This document shows positions 1 to 6,047 of a stretch of DNA of 10,849 bases, in pieces. Every line of letters begins with the position of its first letter. The stretch's first letter is position 1. The translations under genes and the position numbers were made by a program. The notes under the pieces are model-generated. The model was not told the DNA's origin, made no database searches, and worked only from the letters and a program-made list of their open reading frames with translations. Source of the DNA: CAZCWX01 sp964502465 (lineage in GTDB: Bacteria; Desulfobacterota; Binatia; Bin18); the NCBI GenBank assembly GCA_964502465.1, contig CAZCWX010000662.1:1-10849 (forward strand). The letters run 5' to 3'.

Positions 1-23
1 CAGGATTTTTAACAGAAGGTGTG

Positions 24-674
24 TCAGGCAGACACCATACCGTCGGACGGCAGCCCGCCAATGGCCGAGCGAATCACCGTGCGCATAAAGCGCTCGACCC
101 TTTCGGGTGCACAGCGAGTGAATTTCAGCTGGGCTACCATGTGGGCCGAACTGAGCAGAAAGCGGGCAATGTCTTCCGCGTCAACGTCTGGAGCGAAGGT
201 GCCCTCGCGTTGCCCACGATGGACCGATTTCTCGAGAATCCGCACAAGGCGTTCCTGAAAGTCGAGATAGCGAGGCCACACCTCATCGCGAATCGCCGTG
301 CTCCAATCGAGCCATACCCGCGCGTAGTCTGGATGGGTGTCCACCGACTCGGCAAACACGACGGAGTGCTCCCAGAGTATGTGTGGGACAGGCAGGTCCT
401 GCCCGTGTATCCGTTGAGCCATATCCAGGTAAAAACGCTCGACCTCATTAAGCACGGCCTGGACTAACGCGGTACGTGTAGGGAAATAGAAGAACACGCT
501 GGAAAGAGATACCCTGCCTTCTTTGGCAATCTCCGCGTGCCGTGCCTCCCCCAGACCACGCCGGGCGAACACGCACAACGCACACGTGAGGAGTTGGGCT
601 CGCCGCTCGGCTGGCGGTAACCGGCGGGCCCGTGGATGGCAAACATCACTCTTTTCAGGGGTTGCGTAATTCAT
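24..674 (-). CDS. TetR-superfamily regulator, LuxR/HapR-like
   Basis: A 216-residue TetR-type one-component regulator. The N-terminal helix-turn-helix domain covers about residues 18-75, with FARRG at 36-40, HAEIA at 46-50 and the recognition-helix region VSLSSVFFYFPTR at 55-67. Sequence recalled from Vibrio LuxR/HapR/SmcR has FARRG, HADIA and VSVATVFNYFPTR at the same places. The similarity continues into the ligand-binding domain: here VWLDWSTAIRDEVWP at 120-134, in Vibrio VWFEWSASTRDEVWP. This makes it a LuxR/HapR-type member rather than a generic TetR. The ATG at 674 has GGGAG about 5 nt upstream. It is divergent from the LLM gene, with two palindromes between them, so autoregulation and control of the LLM operon are likely (inference). 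The ligand and the sign of regulation cannot be read from sequence. Family call firm; LuxR/HapR subgroup from remembered alignment. Confidence 0.92.
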   Translation of the reverse strand: MNYATPEKSDVCHPRARRLPPAERRAQLLTCALCVFARRGLGEARHAEIAKEGRVSLSSVFFYFPTRTALVQAVLNEVERFYLDMAQRIHGQDLPVPHILWEHSVVFAESVDTHPDYARVWLDWSTAIRDEVWPRYLDFQERLVRILEKSVHRGQREGTFAPDVDAEDIARFLLSSAHMVAQLKFTRCAPERVERFMRTVIRSAIGGLPSDGMVSA

Positions 675-719
675 AACACTCCCATAGTGATTCTTGAGTG
701 AATAATTTTCTTATCCTTC

Positions 720-739
720 TATTGACAATCCTATCAATA
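720..739. promoter_or_regulatory. Operator-like palindrome 1 (LuxR/HapR-type site)
   Basis: TATTGACAATCCTATCAATA is an inverted repeat with perfect 6-bp half sites (TATTGA / TCAATA) around an 8-bp centre. It matches the recalled Vibrio LuxR consensus core TATTGATAAATTTATCAATA at 16 of 20 positions. It lies between the divergent regulator and LLM genes and contains the candidate -35 box TTGACA. Confidence 0.68.
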
Positions 740-750
740 CCATCTATTGA
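722..750 (+). promoter_or_regulatory. Candidate sigma-70-type promoter for the LLM operon
   Basis: A perfect -35 hexamer TTGACA at 722-727 is followed after exactly 17 nt by a weak -10 candidate, TATTGA at 745-750 (3 of 6 consensus positions). The -35 lies in palindrome 1 and the -10 in palindrome 2. Binding there would block polymerase, unless the weak -10 means activation is needed. The -10 is poor, so the call is tentative. Confidence 0.35.
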
Positions 751-764
751 GAATTTTATCAATA
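745..764. promoter_or_regulatory. Operator-like palindrome 2 (LuxR/HapR-type site)
   Basis: TATTGAGAATTTTATCAATA has the same perfect TATTGA-N8-TCAATA layout as palindrome 1 and begins 25 bp after it. It matches the recalled Vibrio LuxR core at 18 of 20 positions, which makes it the stronger candidate. It ends just before the LLM ribosome binding site (AAGGAGG at 766-772), so a bound protein would sit next to the translation start region. Confidence 0.72.
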
Positions 765-777
765 AAAGGAGGCAACA

Positions 778-2040
778 ATGAAGTTCACATGGTTCAACCT
801 CATGCCGTGGCCCCACCTCCCAGATGACTTCCGCGAGAAGAATCATTCAGTCTGGGTCGATATCCCCAACACCTTGTACGACCCCAAGAAGGGGCATCAT
901 GTCTACCATGAGTACATGGATCAGCTCGAGTACGCCGATTCGTTAGGCTATGACGGCATTGGTTGCAACGAGCATCACCAAAATGCCTATGGGCTGATGC
1001 CCTCCCCCAATATCATCGCCGCAGGGCTGGCGCGGCGCACGTCAAAGGCAGCGATTGCCGTCATTGGCAACTCGATTGCGCTCTACAACCCACCCATTCG
1101 TGTGGCCGAAGAGTTTGCTATGCTCGATGTGATCTCCGGTGGTCGCCTCCTTGCCGGGTTTCCCGTTGGGACCTCGATGGATACCAACTACTGCTATGGG
1201 CAGATCCCAGCGCTCACCCGTGACAAATATGCGGAGGCGCACGAACTGATCATGCGCGCCTGGCAAGAGGACGAACCCTTTGCTTTTGATGGGAAGTACA
1301 ACCAGTTACGCTATGTGAACTGCTGGCCCAAACCAATCCAGAAGCCGCATCCACCGATCTACATCCCAGGAGGCGGATCAATCGAAACCTGGGACTTTTG
1401 CCTCGACTATGACTATAACTATTCCTACCTCTCCTTCACTGGCTACCTGCGCGGCAAGAAGCTGCTTGACGGCTATTGGGACCGTATTGCCAAGCGTGGC
1501 AAAGACGAGTCGCCGTATCGCGCGGCATTTGCGCAAACAATTTGTGTAGCCGAGACGGACCAGGAAGCCGAGAAGCTCTATGCCGAGCATGTGAGTTACT
1601 TCTATAACCGTTGCCTCCATATCCATGGCGGCTTTGCCGACGCACCGGGCTACCGCACGATCAAGACCCTCCAGGCAAACGTACTGACCGCAATCAGCGA
1701 AGACGTCCAGAAACTCTTCCCCACCCTCACCTGGAAGCAGCTTGTTGACGAAGGCTATGTCATTGCTGGCAGCCCGGAGACCGTGCGGCAGCGCATGGAA
1801 GACCTCATCAAGAGCTTGCGTGTCGGTCATGTTTTCTGTCTGATTCACGTCGGCAATATGCCGGACTGGAAGACCCGCTACTCCACCAAACTCTTCGCAG
1901 AGAAAGTCATGCCACACCTCCACACCATGTGGCCGGAGTGGAAAGACGACACTCGTTGGTGGTGCAAACCCATGGAAGAACGCCTGCATCCTGAGGACAA
2001 CGTAGAGAAAGCCCGACAACACGGGAGGATCCCGTTATGA
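778..2040 (+). CDS. LLM-class (luciferase-like) flavin-dependent monooxygenase
   Basis: A 420-residue member of the bacterial luciferase-like monooxygenase superfamily, cytoplasmic, expected to use reduced FMN or F420. The N-terminus MKFTWFNLMPWP forms the first barrel strand. The EHH motif at residues 65-67 sits where LuxA has its EHH. RVAEEFAMLDVISGGRLLAG (about 108-127) is the hallmark R-x-AEE-x3-LD-x-S-GR segment, and PPIYIPGGGS further on is the usual barrel strand and phosphate-binding region. The protein is longer than LuxA (about 355 residues), with an extended N-terminal insertion and a C-terminal tail. The start has an ideal AAGGAGG 5 nt upstream. It is first in an operon, with its TGA overlapping the next ATG. 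It is not a true bioluminescence luciferase on this evidence: no luxB partner and no fatty-acid reductase genes are present. The substrate is unknown. Confidence 0.9.
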   Translation: MKFTWFNLMPWPHLPDDFREKNHSVWVDIPNTLYDPKKGHHVYHEYMDQLEYADSLGYDGIGCNEHHQNAYGLMPSPNIIAAGLARRTSKAAIAVIGNSIALYNPPIRVAEEFAMLDVISGGRLLAGFPVGTSMDTNYCYGQIPALTRDKYAEAHELIMRAWQEDEPFAFDGKYNQLRYVNCWPKPIQKPHPPIYIPGGGSIETWDFCLDYDYNYSYLSFTGYLRGKKLLDGYWDRIAKRGKDESPYRAAFAQTICVAETDQEAEKLYAEHVSYFYNRCLHIHGGFADAPGYRTIKTLQANVLTAISEDVQKLFPTLTWKQLVDEGYVIAGSPETVRQRMEDLIKSLRVGHVFCLIHVGNMPDWKTRYSTKLFAEKVMPHLHTMWPEWKDDTRWWCKPMEERLHPEDNVEKARQHGRIPL

Positions 2041-2819
2041 AGAGTCGCACGATCGAGACGAAACGAGGGGCGAAAGTCTGTGTCTTCGAAGCTGGCAGTG
2101 GAGCGCCTCTTGTCTTCCTCCACGGAGCGGGTGGCCTGTTTGCTGAGAACCCGTTCCTCGAGCGCCTGGCTGAACACTATCACGTGTTCGCGCCAGAGTT
2201 CCCTGGTTTCGGTGAATCCACCGGCGATGAACTGCTCGAGGATATGCTCGACTTCACCCTGCACGGCTGGGACGTTATTGCGACGCTCGGCATCACGAAA
2301 CCACACCTCGTGGGGCACTCCATGGGCGGGATGATCGCCGCCGAAATGGCCTGTATCGCGCCCAATGATCTGGCGAAGCTGGTGCTCGTTTCCTCGGCAG
2401 GCCTGTGGATGCCCGAGCAACCCATTCCAGACATCTTCTCCTTTCTGCCGCACGAGTTTGCCCAATATCTCTTTTACGACCGTGCCCAAGGCGAAGCGCT
2501 CCTGACCGGCGGTCTCGATCTCAAAAACCCCGATGCCCTGTCGGAATTCTACATCGCCAACTCGCGGCGACTCAGTATGGCCGGCAAGATCCTGTTCCCG
2601 GTGCCGAACCGCCGGCTCTCAAAGCGCCTGTATCGTCTCACTGCGCCGACATTGTTGGTCTGGGGACAGCAAGATCAGTTGATCCCACCGGTCTATGCTG
2701 AGCACTTCTGCAAACTGCTCCCCCATGCGGAACTGATCCAGATCGACAAGTCCGCTCATATGGTCCCGTATGAACAGCCAGCAGCATTCGTCACCGCAGT
2801 GTCGCGTTTTCTTGGCTGA
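2037..2819 (+). CDS. Alpha/beta-fold hydrolase
   Basis: A 260-residue cytoplasmic alpha/beta hydrolase of the MhpC/meta-cleavage-hydrolase-like type. The oxyanion segment is HGAGG at 29-33. The nucleophile elbow GHSMGG places Ser at 95. The acid is probably Asp213 in LLVWGQQDQLIPP, and the catalytic His is 241 in SAHMVPYEQP. Between about 120 and 195 is a cap region of the usual length. Translation is coupled to the LLM gene through an ATGA overlap, with GGGAGG at 2023-2028 as ribosome binding site. The coupling suggests it acts on the LLM product, for example cleaving an ester, lactone or C-C bond (inference). Family-level call is secure; substrate is not determinable. Confidence 0.92.
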   Translation: MKSRTIETKRGAKVCVFEAGSGAPLVFLHGAGGLFAENPFLERLAEHYHVFAPEFPGFGESTGDELLEDMLDFTLHGWDVIATLGITKPHLVGHSMGGMIAAEMACIAPNDLAKLVLVSSAGLWMPEQPIPDIFSFLPHEFAQYLFYDRAQGEALLTGGLDLKNPDALSEFYIANSRRLSMAGKILFPVPNRRLSKRLYRLTAPTLLVWGQQDQLIPPVYAEHFCKLLPHAELIQIDKSAHMVPYEQPAAFVTAVSRFLG

Positions 2820-2858
2820 CACTGTCTCCTTTTTCTCTTCTGCCAATCGTTCCCTTGG

Positions 2859-2884
2859 AAGGGCAGGTTCCCGCGCCTGCCCTT
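2859..2884. repeat. Perfect 9-bp stem hairpin (AAGGGCAGG / CCTGCCCTT)
   Basis: AAGGGCAGG at 2859-2867 and CCTGCCCTT at 2876-2884 are exact inverted copies around an 8-nt loop. No T-tract follows on the plus strand and none follows on the minus strand, so it is not a standard intrinsic terminator. It could protect the 3' end of the hydrolase mRNA or be a dispersed palindromic repeat. Confidence 0.6.
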
Positions 2885-2929
2885 GTGAGGGCTCGTACTC
2901 AGTCCAGATGGTTTGGATGGGTTAATTGC

Positions 2930-3017
2930 CGTCATGCCCGCGTAGGCGGGCACCCAGGAAGCTCAAGCCGAAACCTCAAGTGCACCGGTCTGGATTCCCG
3001 CTCTCGCGGGAATGACG
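2930..3017. repeat. Inverted pair of REP-like palindromic units
   Basis: Arm A (2930-2957) and the reverse complement of arm B (2990-3017) match at 22 of 28 positions, with a 32-bp spacer. Each arm is itself a hairpin. Arm A contains TGCCCGC-GTAG-GCGGGCA; arm B contains ATTCCCGC-TCTC-GCGGGAAT. Paired changes keep both stems intact. This resembles the widespread GTCATTCCCGCG-type dispersed palindromes of many proteobacterial-like genomes, arranged as in a BIME or small MITE. It may also act as a transcription attenuator between the hydrolase and P450 genes. Confidence 0.8.
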
Positions 3018-3122
3018 TAACCATGGCTTCCCCTCAAATTCACACTGACAGACTACTAGCCTTGCAAACTCCTGAGATGGCGTGCACATTGGTGTCGCCC
3101 TGTCAGAGAAACATAAATGGAG

Positions 3123-3140
3123 ACAGGCTGAAACAGGCTG
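3123..3140 (+). repeat. Direct repeat ACAGGCTG x2, 10-bp period
   Basis: ACAGGCTG occurs at 3123-3130 and again at 3133-3140, one helical turn apart and about 14 nt before the P450 ribosome binding site GGAG (3155-3158). CCTGTC about 20 bp upstream is complementary to GACAGG. It could be an operator or 5'-leader element, but it is short enough to be chance. Confidence 0.3.
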
Positions 3141-3164
3141 TGATACACGTGAAAGGAGACTGGC

Positions 3165-4370
3165 ATGTCAGTGCACGACAATCTGTCTGCGCCTGAGGTG
3201 ATTGCCGATCCGTACTCTTATTTCCATCAACTCCGCACCGAAGATCCCGTGCATTGGAACCCCAAATGGGGAGGGTGGATCCTCACGCGCTATGATGACG
3301 TACAGTTTGCCTTTCAAGACCGACGCTTATCGGCAGATCGTATGACTCCCTTCATGAAAGACCTCCCCCAAAGCGACGCTGAAGAACTCCAACCCAGCTT
3401 TCGTATTTTCTCTAAATGGATGGTTTTTACCGATCCGCCGACCCACACCAGGCTCCGGTTGCTCGTCAACAAGGCATTCACGCCCCGTCGCGTCGAAGGG
3501 CTCCGCCCCCGCATTCAAGCAATTGTCGATGCATTACTCGATGCGATAACAGACAAGGGACAAGTCGAGTTGATCCGTGATTTTGCCTACATCCTGCCGG
3601 TGACCGTTATTGCCGAGTTGCTCGGCGTGCCGCCGCAGGACCGGGAGATGATCAAACACTGCTCTGATGAGATCACCCTGTTTATTTTCGGCGCGATTGG
3701 TGTCGCAGACCGGCGACAGCGTGCGCAACACGCCTTATTGGAGTTAGTGGATTACCTGCGCACCATTATCGAAGCGCGTCGTCAAGCGCCACGTGACGAT
3801 CTGATTAGCGCATTGCTGGCGGCAAAAGAGCGCGATGATCTGCTCAGTGAAGATGAGATTATCGCCACCTGCGTGCTGGTGCTCTTCGGCGGTCATGAGA
3901 CTACGACAAATCTGATTTCCAGTAGCGTGCACGCCCTCCTCCGCCACCCCGACCAGATGCACAAGCTGAGGAACGATCCGTCGCTGATTTCGACCGCGGT
4001 AGAAGAATTCTTGCGCTACGATGGTCCCTCCAAATCCATGGTCCGCCTGGCGCTCGAAGACTATGAATTGCGCGGCAAGCAGATTCGCCAAGGGCAACGG
4101 CTCTTGTTAGTACAGTCTGCCGCGAACCATGATCCTGAGCAGTTCGCCGACCCTGACCGTCTCGACATTACCCGTCAGCCCAATCTCCATGTGGCGTTTG
4201 GGTATGGCATTCACTTTTGCCTGGGGGCTCCCCTGGCCCGCATTGAGACCCAGATTGCCATCAACACGGTCCTGCATCGCCTGCCAGGGTTGCGGCTGCA
4301 GACAGAAGATCTGGAATGGCATCCGACGATTGTCAGCCGCGCGCTGAAGGCGCTGCCGGTTGCTTTCTAG
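3165..4370 (+). CDS. Cytochrome P450 (bacterial class I, CYP107-like)
   Basis: A complete 401-residue soluble bacterial P450. Residues seen: an I-helix oxygen-activation motif GGHETT at 242-247, the K-helix E-x-x-R at 281-284 (EFLR), and the haem-ligand signature FGYGIHFCLG at 345-354 with Cys352 as thiolate ligand. The C-helix region DPPTHTRLRLLVNKAFTPR (90-108) carries the conserved H-x-x-x-R haem-propionate contacts. No signal peptide or membrane anchor is visible, as expected for the ferredoxin-dependent bacterial class. The ATG at 3165 has GGAG 6 nt upstream. A ferredoxin gene follows 109 nt later and is the likely electron donor; no ferredoxin reductase is in the window. It resembles macrolide/steroid-hydroxylating and xenobiotic CYPs, but the substrate cannot be assigned. 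Confidence 0.95.
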   Translation: MSVHDNLSAPEVIADPYSYFHQLRTEDPVHWNPKWGGWILTRYDDVQFAFQDRRLSADRMTPFMKDLPQSDAEELQPSFRIFSKWMVFTDPPTHTRLRLLVNKAFTPRRVEGLRPRIQAIVDALLDAITDKGQVELIRDFAYILPVTVIAELLGVPPQDREMIKHCSDEITLFIFGAIGVADRRQRAQHALLELVDYLRTIIEARRQAPRDDLISALLAAKERDDLLSEDEIIATCVLVLFGGHETTTNLISSSVHALLRHPDQMHKLRNDPSLISTAVEEFLRYDGPSKSMVRLALEDYELRGKQIRQGQRLLLVQSAANHDPEQFADPDRLDITRQPNLHVAFGYGIHFCLGAPLARIETQIAINTVLHRLPGLRLQTEDLEWHPTIVSRALKALPVAF

Positions 4371-4404
4371 TGGTCAGGCAAGGTTCACTTGCAGCATTCG
4401 TCGT

Positions 4405-4449
4405 GGCGACTTCAGTCGCCCTGCTGACTGGTGCCGTGACTCAAGTCGC
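4405..4449. repeat. Two GCGACT-NN-AGTCGC palindromes 30 bp apart
   Basis: GGCGACTTCAGTCGCC (4405-4420) is a perfect 6-bp stem with a TTCA loop. GTGACTCAAGTCGC (4436-4449) is a near copy of its inner 14 bp (11 of 14 identical) starting 30 bp later. Both lie between the P450 stop and the ferredoxin ribosome binding site. They may be operators, an mRNA-processing element that adjusts ferredoxin expression, or members of a dispersed repeat family. Confidence 0.5.
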
Positions 4450-4479
4450 TACTACCAACCGGTAAAAAGGGGAGTCATT

Positions 4480-4701
4480 ATGCGTCGCCTGCGCCTCCGC
4501 GTTGACCAAACCAAGTGCGTCGCTTCCACGTTGTGCGTGAATACCACTCCAGCAGTGTTTGCCCTCGATACGACCGGCAAATCGTCCGTTATCAACTCTG
4601 CAGGCGACTCAGAAGAGAAAATTCTCGAAGCGGCCGAAGGATGCCCCATGAGTGCGATTACCGTCGAGGATGCCGACACCGGCGAGCAACTGTTTCCGTA
4701 A
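4480..4701 (+). CDS. Small P450-associated ferredoxin (3Fe-4S type)
   Basis: A 73-residue acidic ferredoxin. The cluster ligands visible are Cys13, Cys19 and Cys55: the motif C-V-A-S-T-L-C (13-19) followed by C-P at 55-56. The position that would hold the second cysteine of a 4Fe-4S site is Ser16, which is characteristic of single [3Fe-4S] ferredoxins that reduce bacterial P450s. I start at the ATG at 4480 because GGGGAG lies 5 nt upstream and the protein then begins just before the first strand. A longer in-frame reading from 4360 would overlap the P450 end and add 40 unlike-ferredoxin residues. It most likely passes electrons to the adjacent P450. Confidence 0.9.
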   Translation: MRRLRLRVDQTKCVASTLCVNTTPAVFALDTTGKSSVINSAGDSEEKILEAAEGCPMSAITVEDADTGEQLFP

Positions 4702-4710
4702 GAGAGTACC

Positions 4711-6030
4711 TCACCGTCCGACCATCGACGCAGGCTGCCCTGTGGTCTGCAGCACGCTTTGCCATTCTTCTCCCTGAGGGTCGAGTTGCTTGCTCTGGCC
4801 GACGGCTAACTGGATCGGGACATGAGTAAAGCAATGGTTCCAGTATCCCACGACCATCTCGGTGCGTCCCGCCATACCCGCATGCACAGCATGTTGGCCA
4901 AGGATCAGACAGAATTCCGAATCGATCGCATTCGACGGTAAGCTGCGAATGATATAGCTCGGATCAATATATTTGATGGTGATCTCGATGCACCGGTCAG
5001 CAAAATAACGCTCGATCTGGTCGCGTAAAAAGACCCCCACATCTTTGAGTCGTACGTTCCCAGAAGCGTCCCATTCCTGATGGGCGGGATTTTGCAAGAT
5101 GTCCTGCCCTGCCCCTTCGGCAACAACGACCACGGCATGGTGTCGGCTTGCCAACCGCCGTTCCAACGCCTGGAGAAAGCCGCCCTCGCCGGCAAGGGTA
5201 AAGGGCACCTCGGGAACCAAACAAAAGTTGACATCAGGGTTCGCCAGAGTCGCATGCGCCGCAATAAAGCCAGCATGACGCCCCATGAGTTTGACTAAGC
5301 CGATGCCATTCCACGCCCCTCGTGCCTCAGTATGAGCGGCATCGATCGATTTGGTCGCCTCTTCGACTGCCGTGGCAAATCCGAAGCTGCGCTCGGTCCA
5401 CTGTAAATCATTGTCGATCGTTTTGGGAATACCAATGATACTGATCGGCAGGCTGCGACGCTTCACCTCTTGACTCAGGGCCGAAGCACCCCGCAACGTG
5501 CCATCTCCGCCGATGGCGAAGAGAATGCCGATGTGATGGCGCTGAATCGTGTCAACCATGTCAGCAAGATCCTGCGGTCCGCGTGACGACCCCAGCACCG
5601 TTCCACCGTGTTGATGGATCGATTCGACCAGCTCCGGGGTAAGCAAGAGAGGTGCATAGCCTTTTTTTGCCGAGAGACCCGCATAGCCATAACGAAAGCC
5701 GAGAATACGTTTCACCCCGTATGAATGGGTGAGCGTCAGCACCACCGAACGAATGACGTCGTTCAGGCCGGGGCAGATGCCACCGCAGGTTACGATACCA
5801 CAGGTGAGAGCAGGGGCGTCAAAAAAGAGCTGCGGTCGAGGCCCTGCCAGCTCGAAGGCAGGAGGCATCTGCCCGGTCTCTAAGAAAGGGTGAAGATCTC
5901 GCGTGTGAGCACTCACCAGGATGCGGTTGGTCTCCTCGACACACAGGTGACCGCGCTCCTGCAGTGGAGATGGAAAACGGCACGGACCTAACGTCGCAAC
6001 GGTGAGTTCGTTCAGCTGTGGTAACCGCAT
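4711..6030 (-). CDS. pfkA: ATP-type 6-phosphofructokinase, plant/trypanosome-like
   Basis: A 439-residue phosphofructokinase catalysing fructose-6-phosphate to fructose-1,6-bisphosphate, about 120 residues longer than E. coli PfkA owing mainly to an N-terminal extension of about 75 residues. Motifs: CGGICPGLND near 82-91, GGDGT at 174-178, PKTIDND at 202-208 with the catalytic Asp206, MGRHAG at 249-254, PEVPF near 273-277, and the C-terminal DPSYIIRSLPSNA block typical of plant and protist enzymes. Gly (not Asp) after GGD favours ATP over pyrophosphate; Lys before TIDND is shared by PPi enzymes and by ATP-dependent protist/plant ones. I start at ATG 6030 because AGGAGG lies 7 nt upstream; an upstream GTG at 6048 would place that site inside the gene. 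Last gene of the glycolytic operon. ATP specificity is inferred. Confidence 0.88.
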   Translation of the reverse strand: MRLPQLNELTVATLGPCRFPSPLQERGHLCVEETNRILVSAHTRDLHPFLETGQMPPAFELAGPRPQLFFDAPALTCGIVTCGGICPGLNDVIRSVVLTLTHSYGVKRILGFRYGYAGLSAKKGYAPLLLTPELVESIHQHGGTVLGSSRGPQDLADMVDTIQRHHIGILFAIGGDGTLRGASALSQEVKRRSLPISIIGIPKTIDNDLQWTERSFGFATAVEEATKSIDAAHTEARGAWNGIGLVKLMGRHAGFIAAHATLANPDVNFCLVPEVPFTLAGEGGFLQALERRLASRHHAVVVVAEGAGQDILQNPAHQEWDASGNVRLKDVGVFLRDQIERYFADRCIEITIKYIDPSYIIRSLPSNAIDSEFCLILGQHAVHAGMAGRTEMVVGYWNHCFTHVPIQLAVGQSKQLDPQGEEWQSVLQTTGQPASMVGR

Positions 6031-6047
6031 AGACGCTCCTCCTTGCA

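Larger units (their letters stand above)
2820..3164. other. 345-bp intergenic region with palindromic repeats
   Basis: No convincing gene lies here. It contains a T-rich stretch just after the hydrolase stop (CTCCTTTTTCTC, about 2827-2838) with no hairpin before it, a 9-bp-stem hairpin (2859-2884), a pair of inverted palindromic units (2930-3017) and a short direct repeat (3123-3140) close to the P450 ribosome binding site. Its length suggests the P450-ferredoxin pair has its own promoter. I see only a weak candidate: CATAAA near 3112-3117 with a TTG-containing -35. Confidence 0.7.

Noticed and set aside
1378..2022. A 214-codon minus-strand open frame inside the LLM gene
   Set aside because: Fully antisense to a well-supported LLM gene, with no recognisable domain; explained by codon usage shadowing.
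778..2040. True bioluminescence luciferase (LuxA)
   Set aside because: EHH and the superfamily core are present, but the protein is about 65 residues longer than LuxA and no luxB, luxCDE or flavin reductase gene is nearby.
2826..2838. Intrinsic terminator at the T-rich stretch after the hydrolase
   Set aside because: No stable GC-rich hairpin directly precedes the T-run; the nearby hairpin lies downstream of it.
2756..2953. A 65-codon minus-strand open frame starting MPAYAGMT
   Set aside because: It starts inside the palindromic repeat and runs antisense into the hydrolase gene; the MPAYAGMT start is a known artefact of this repeat type.
2855..3196. A 113-codon plus-strand open frame between hydrolase and P450
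   Set aside because: Its translation (CRHARVGG, DSRSRGNDV) is the typical spurious reading through GTCATTCCCGCG-type palindromes. It overlaps the P450 start and has no good ribosome binding site.
4360..4479. N-terminal extension of the ferredoxin
   Set aside because: It would overlap the P450 stop, covers the palindrome pair and has no ferredoxin-like sequence; the internal ATG has a strong ribosome binding site.
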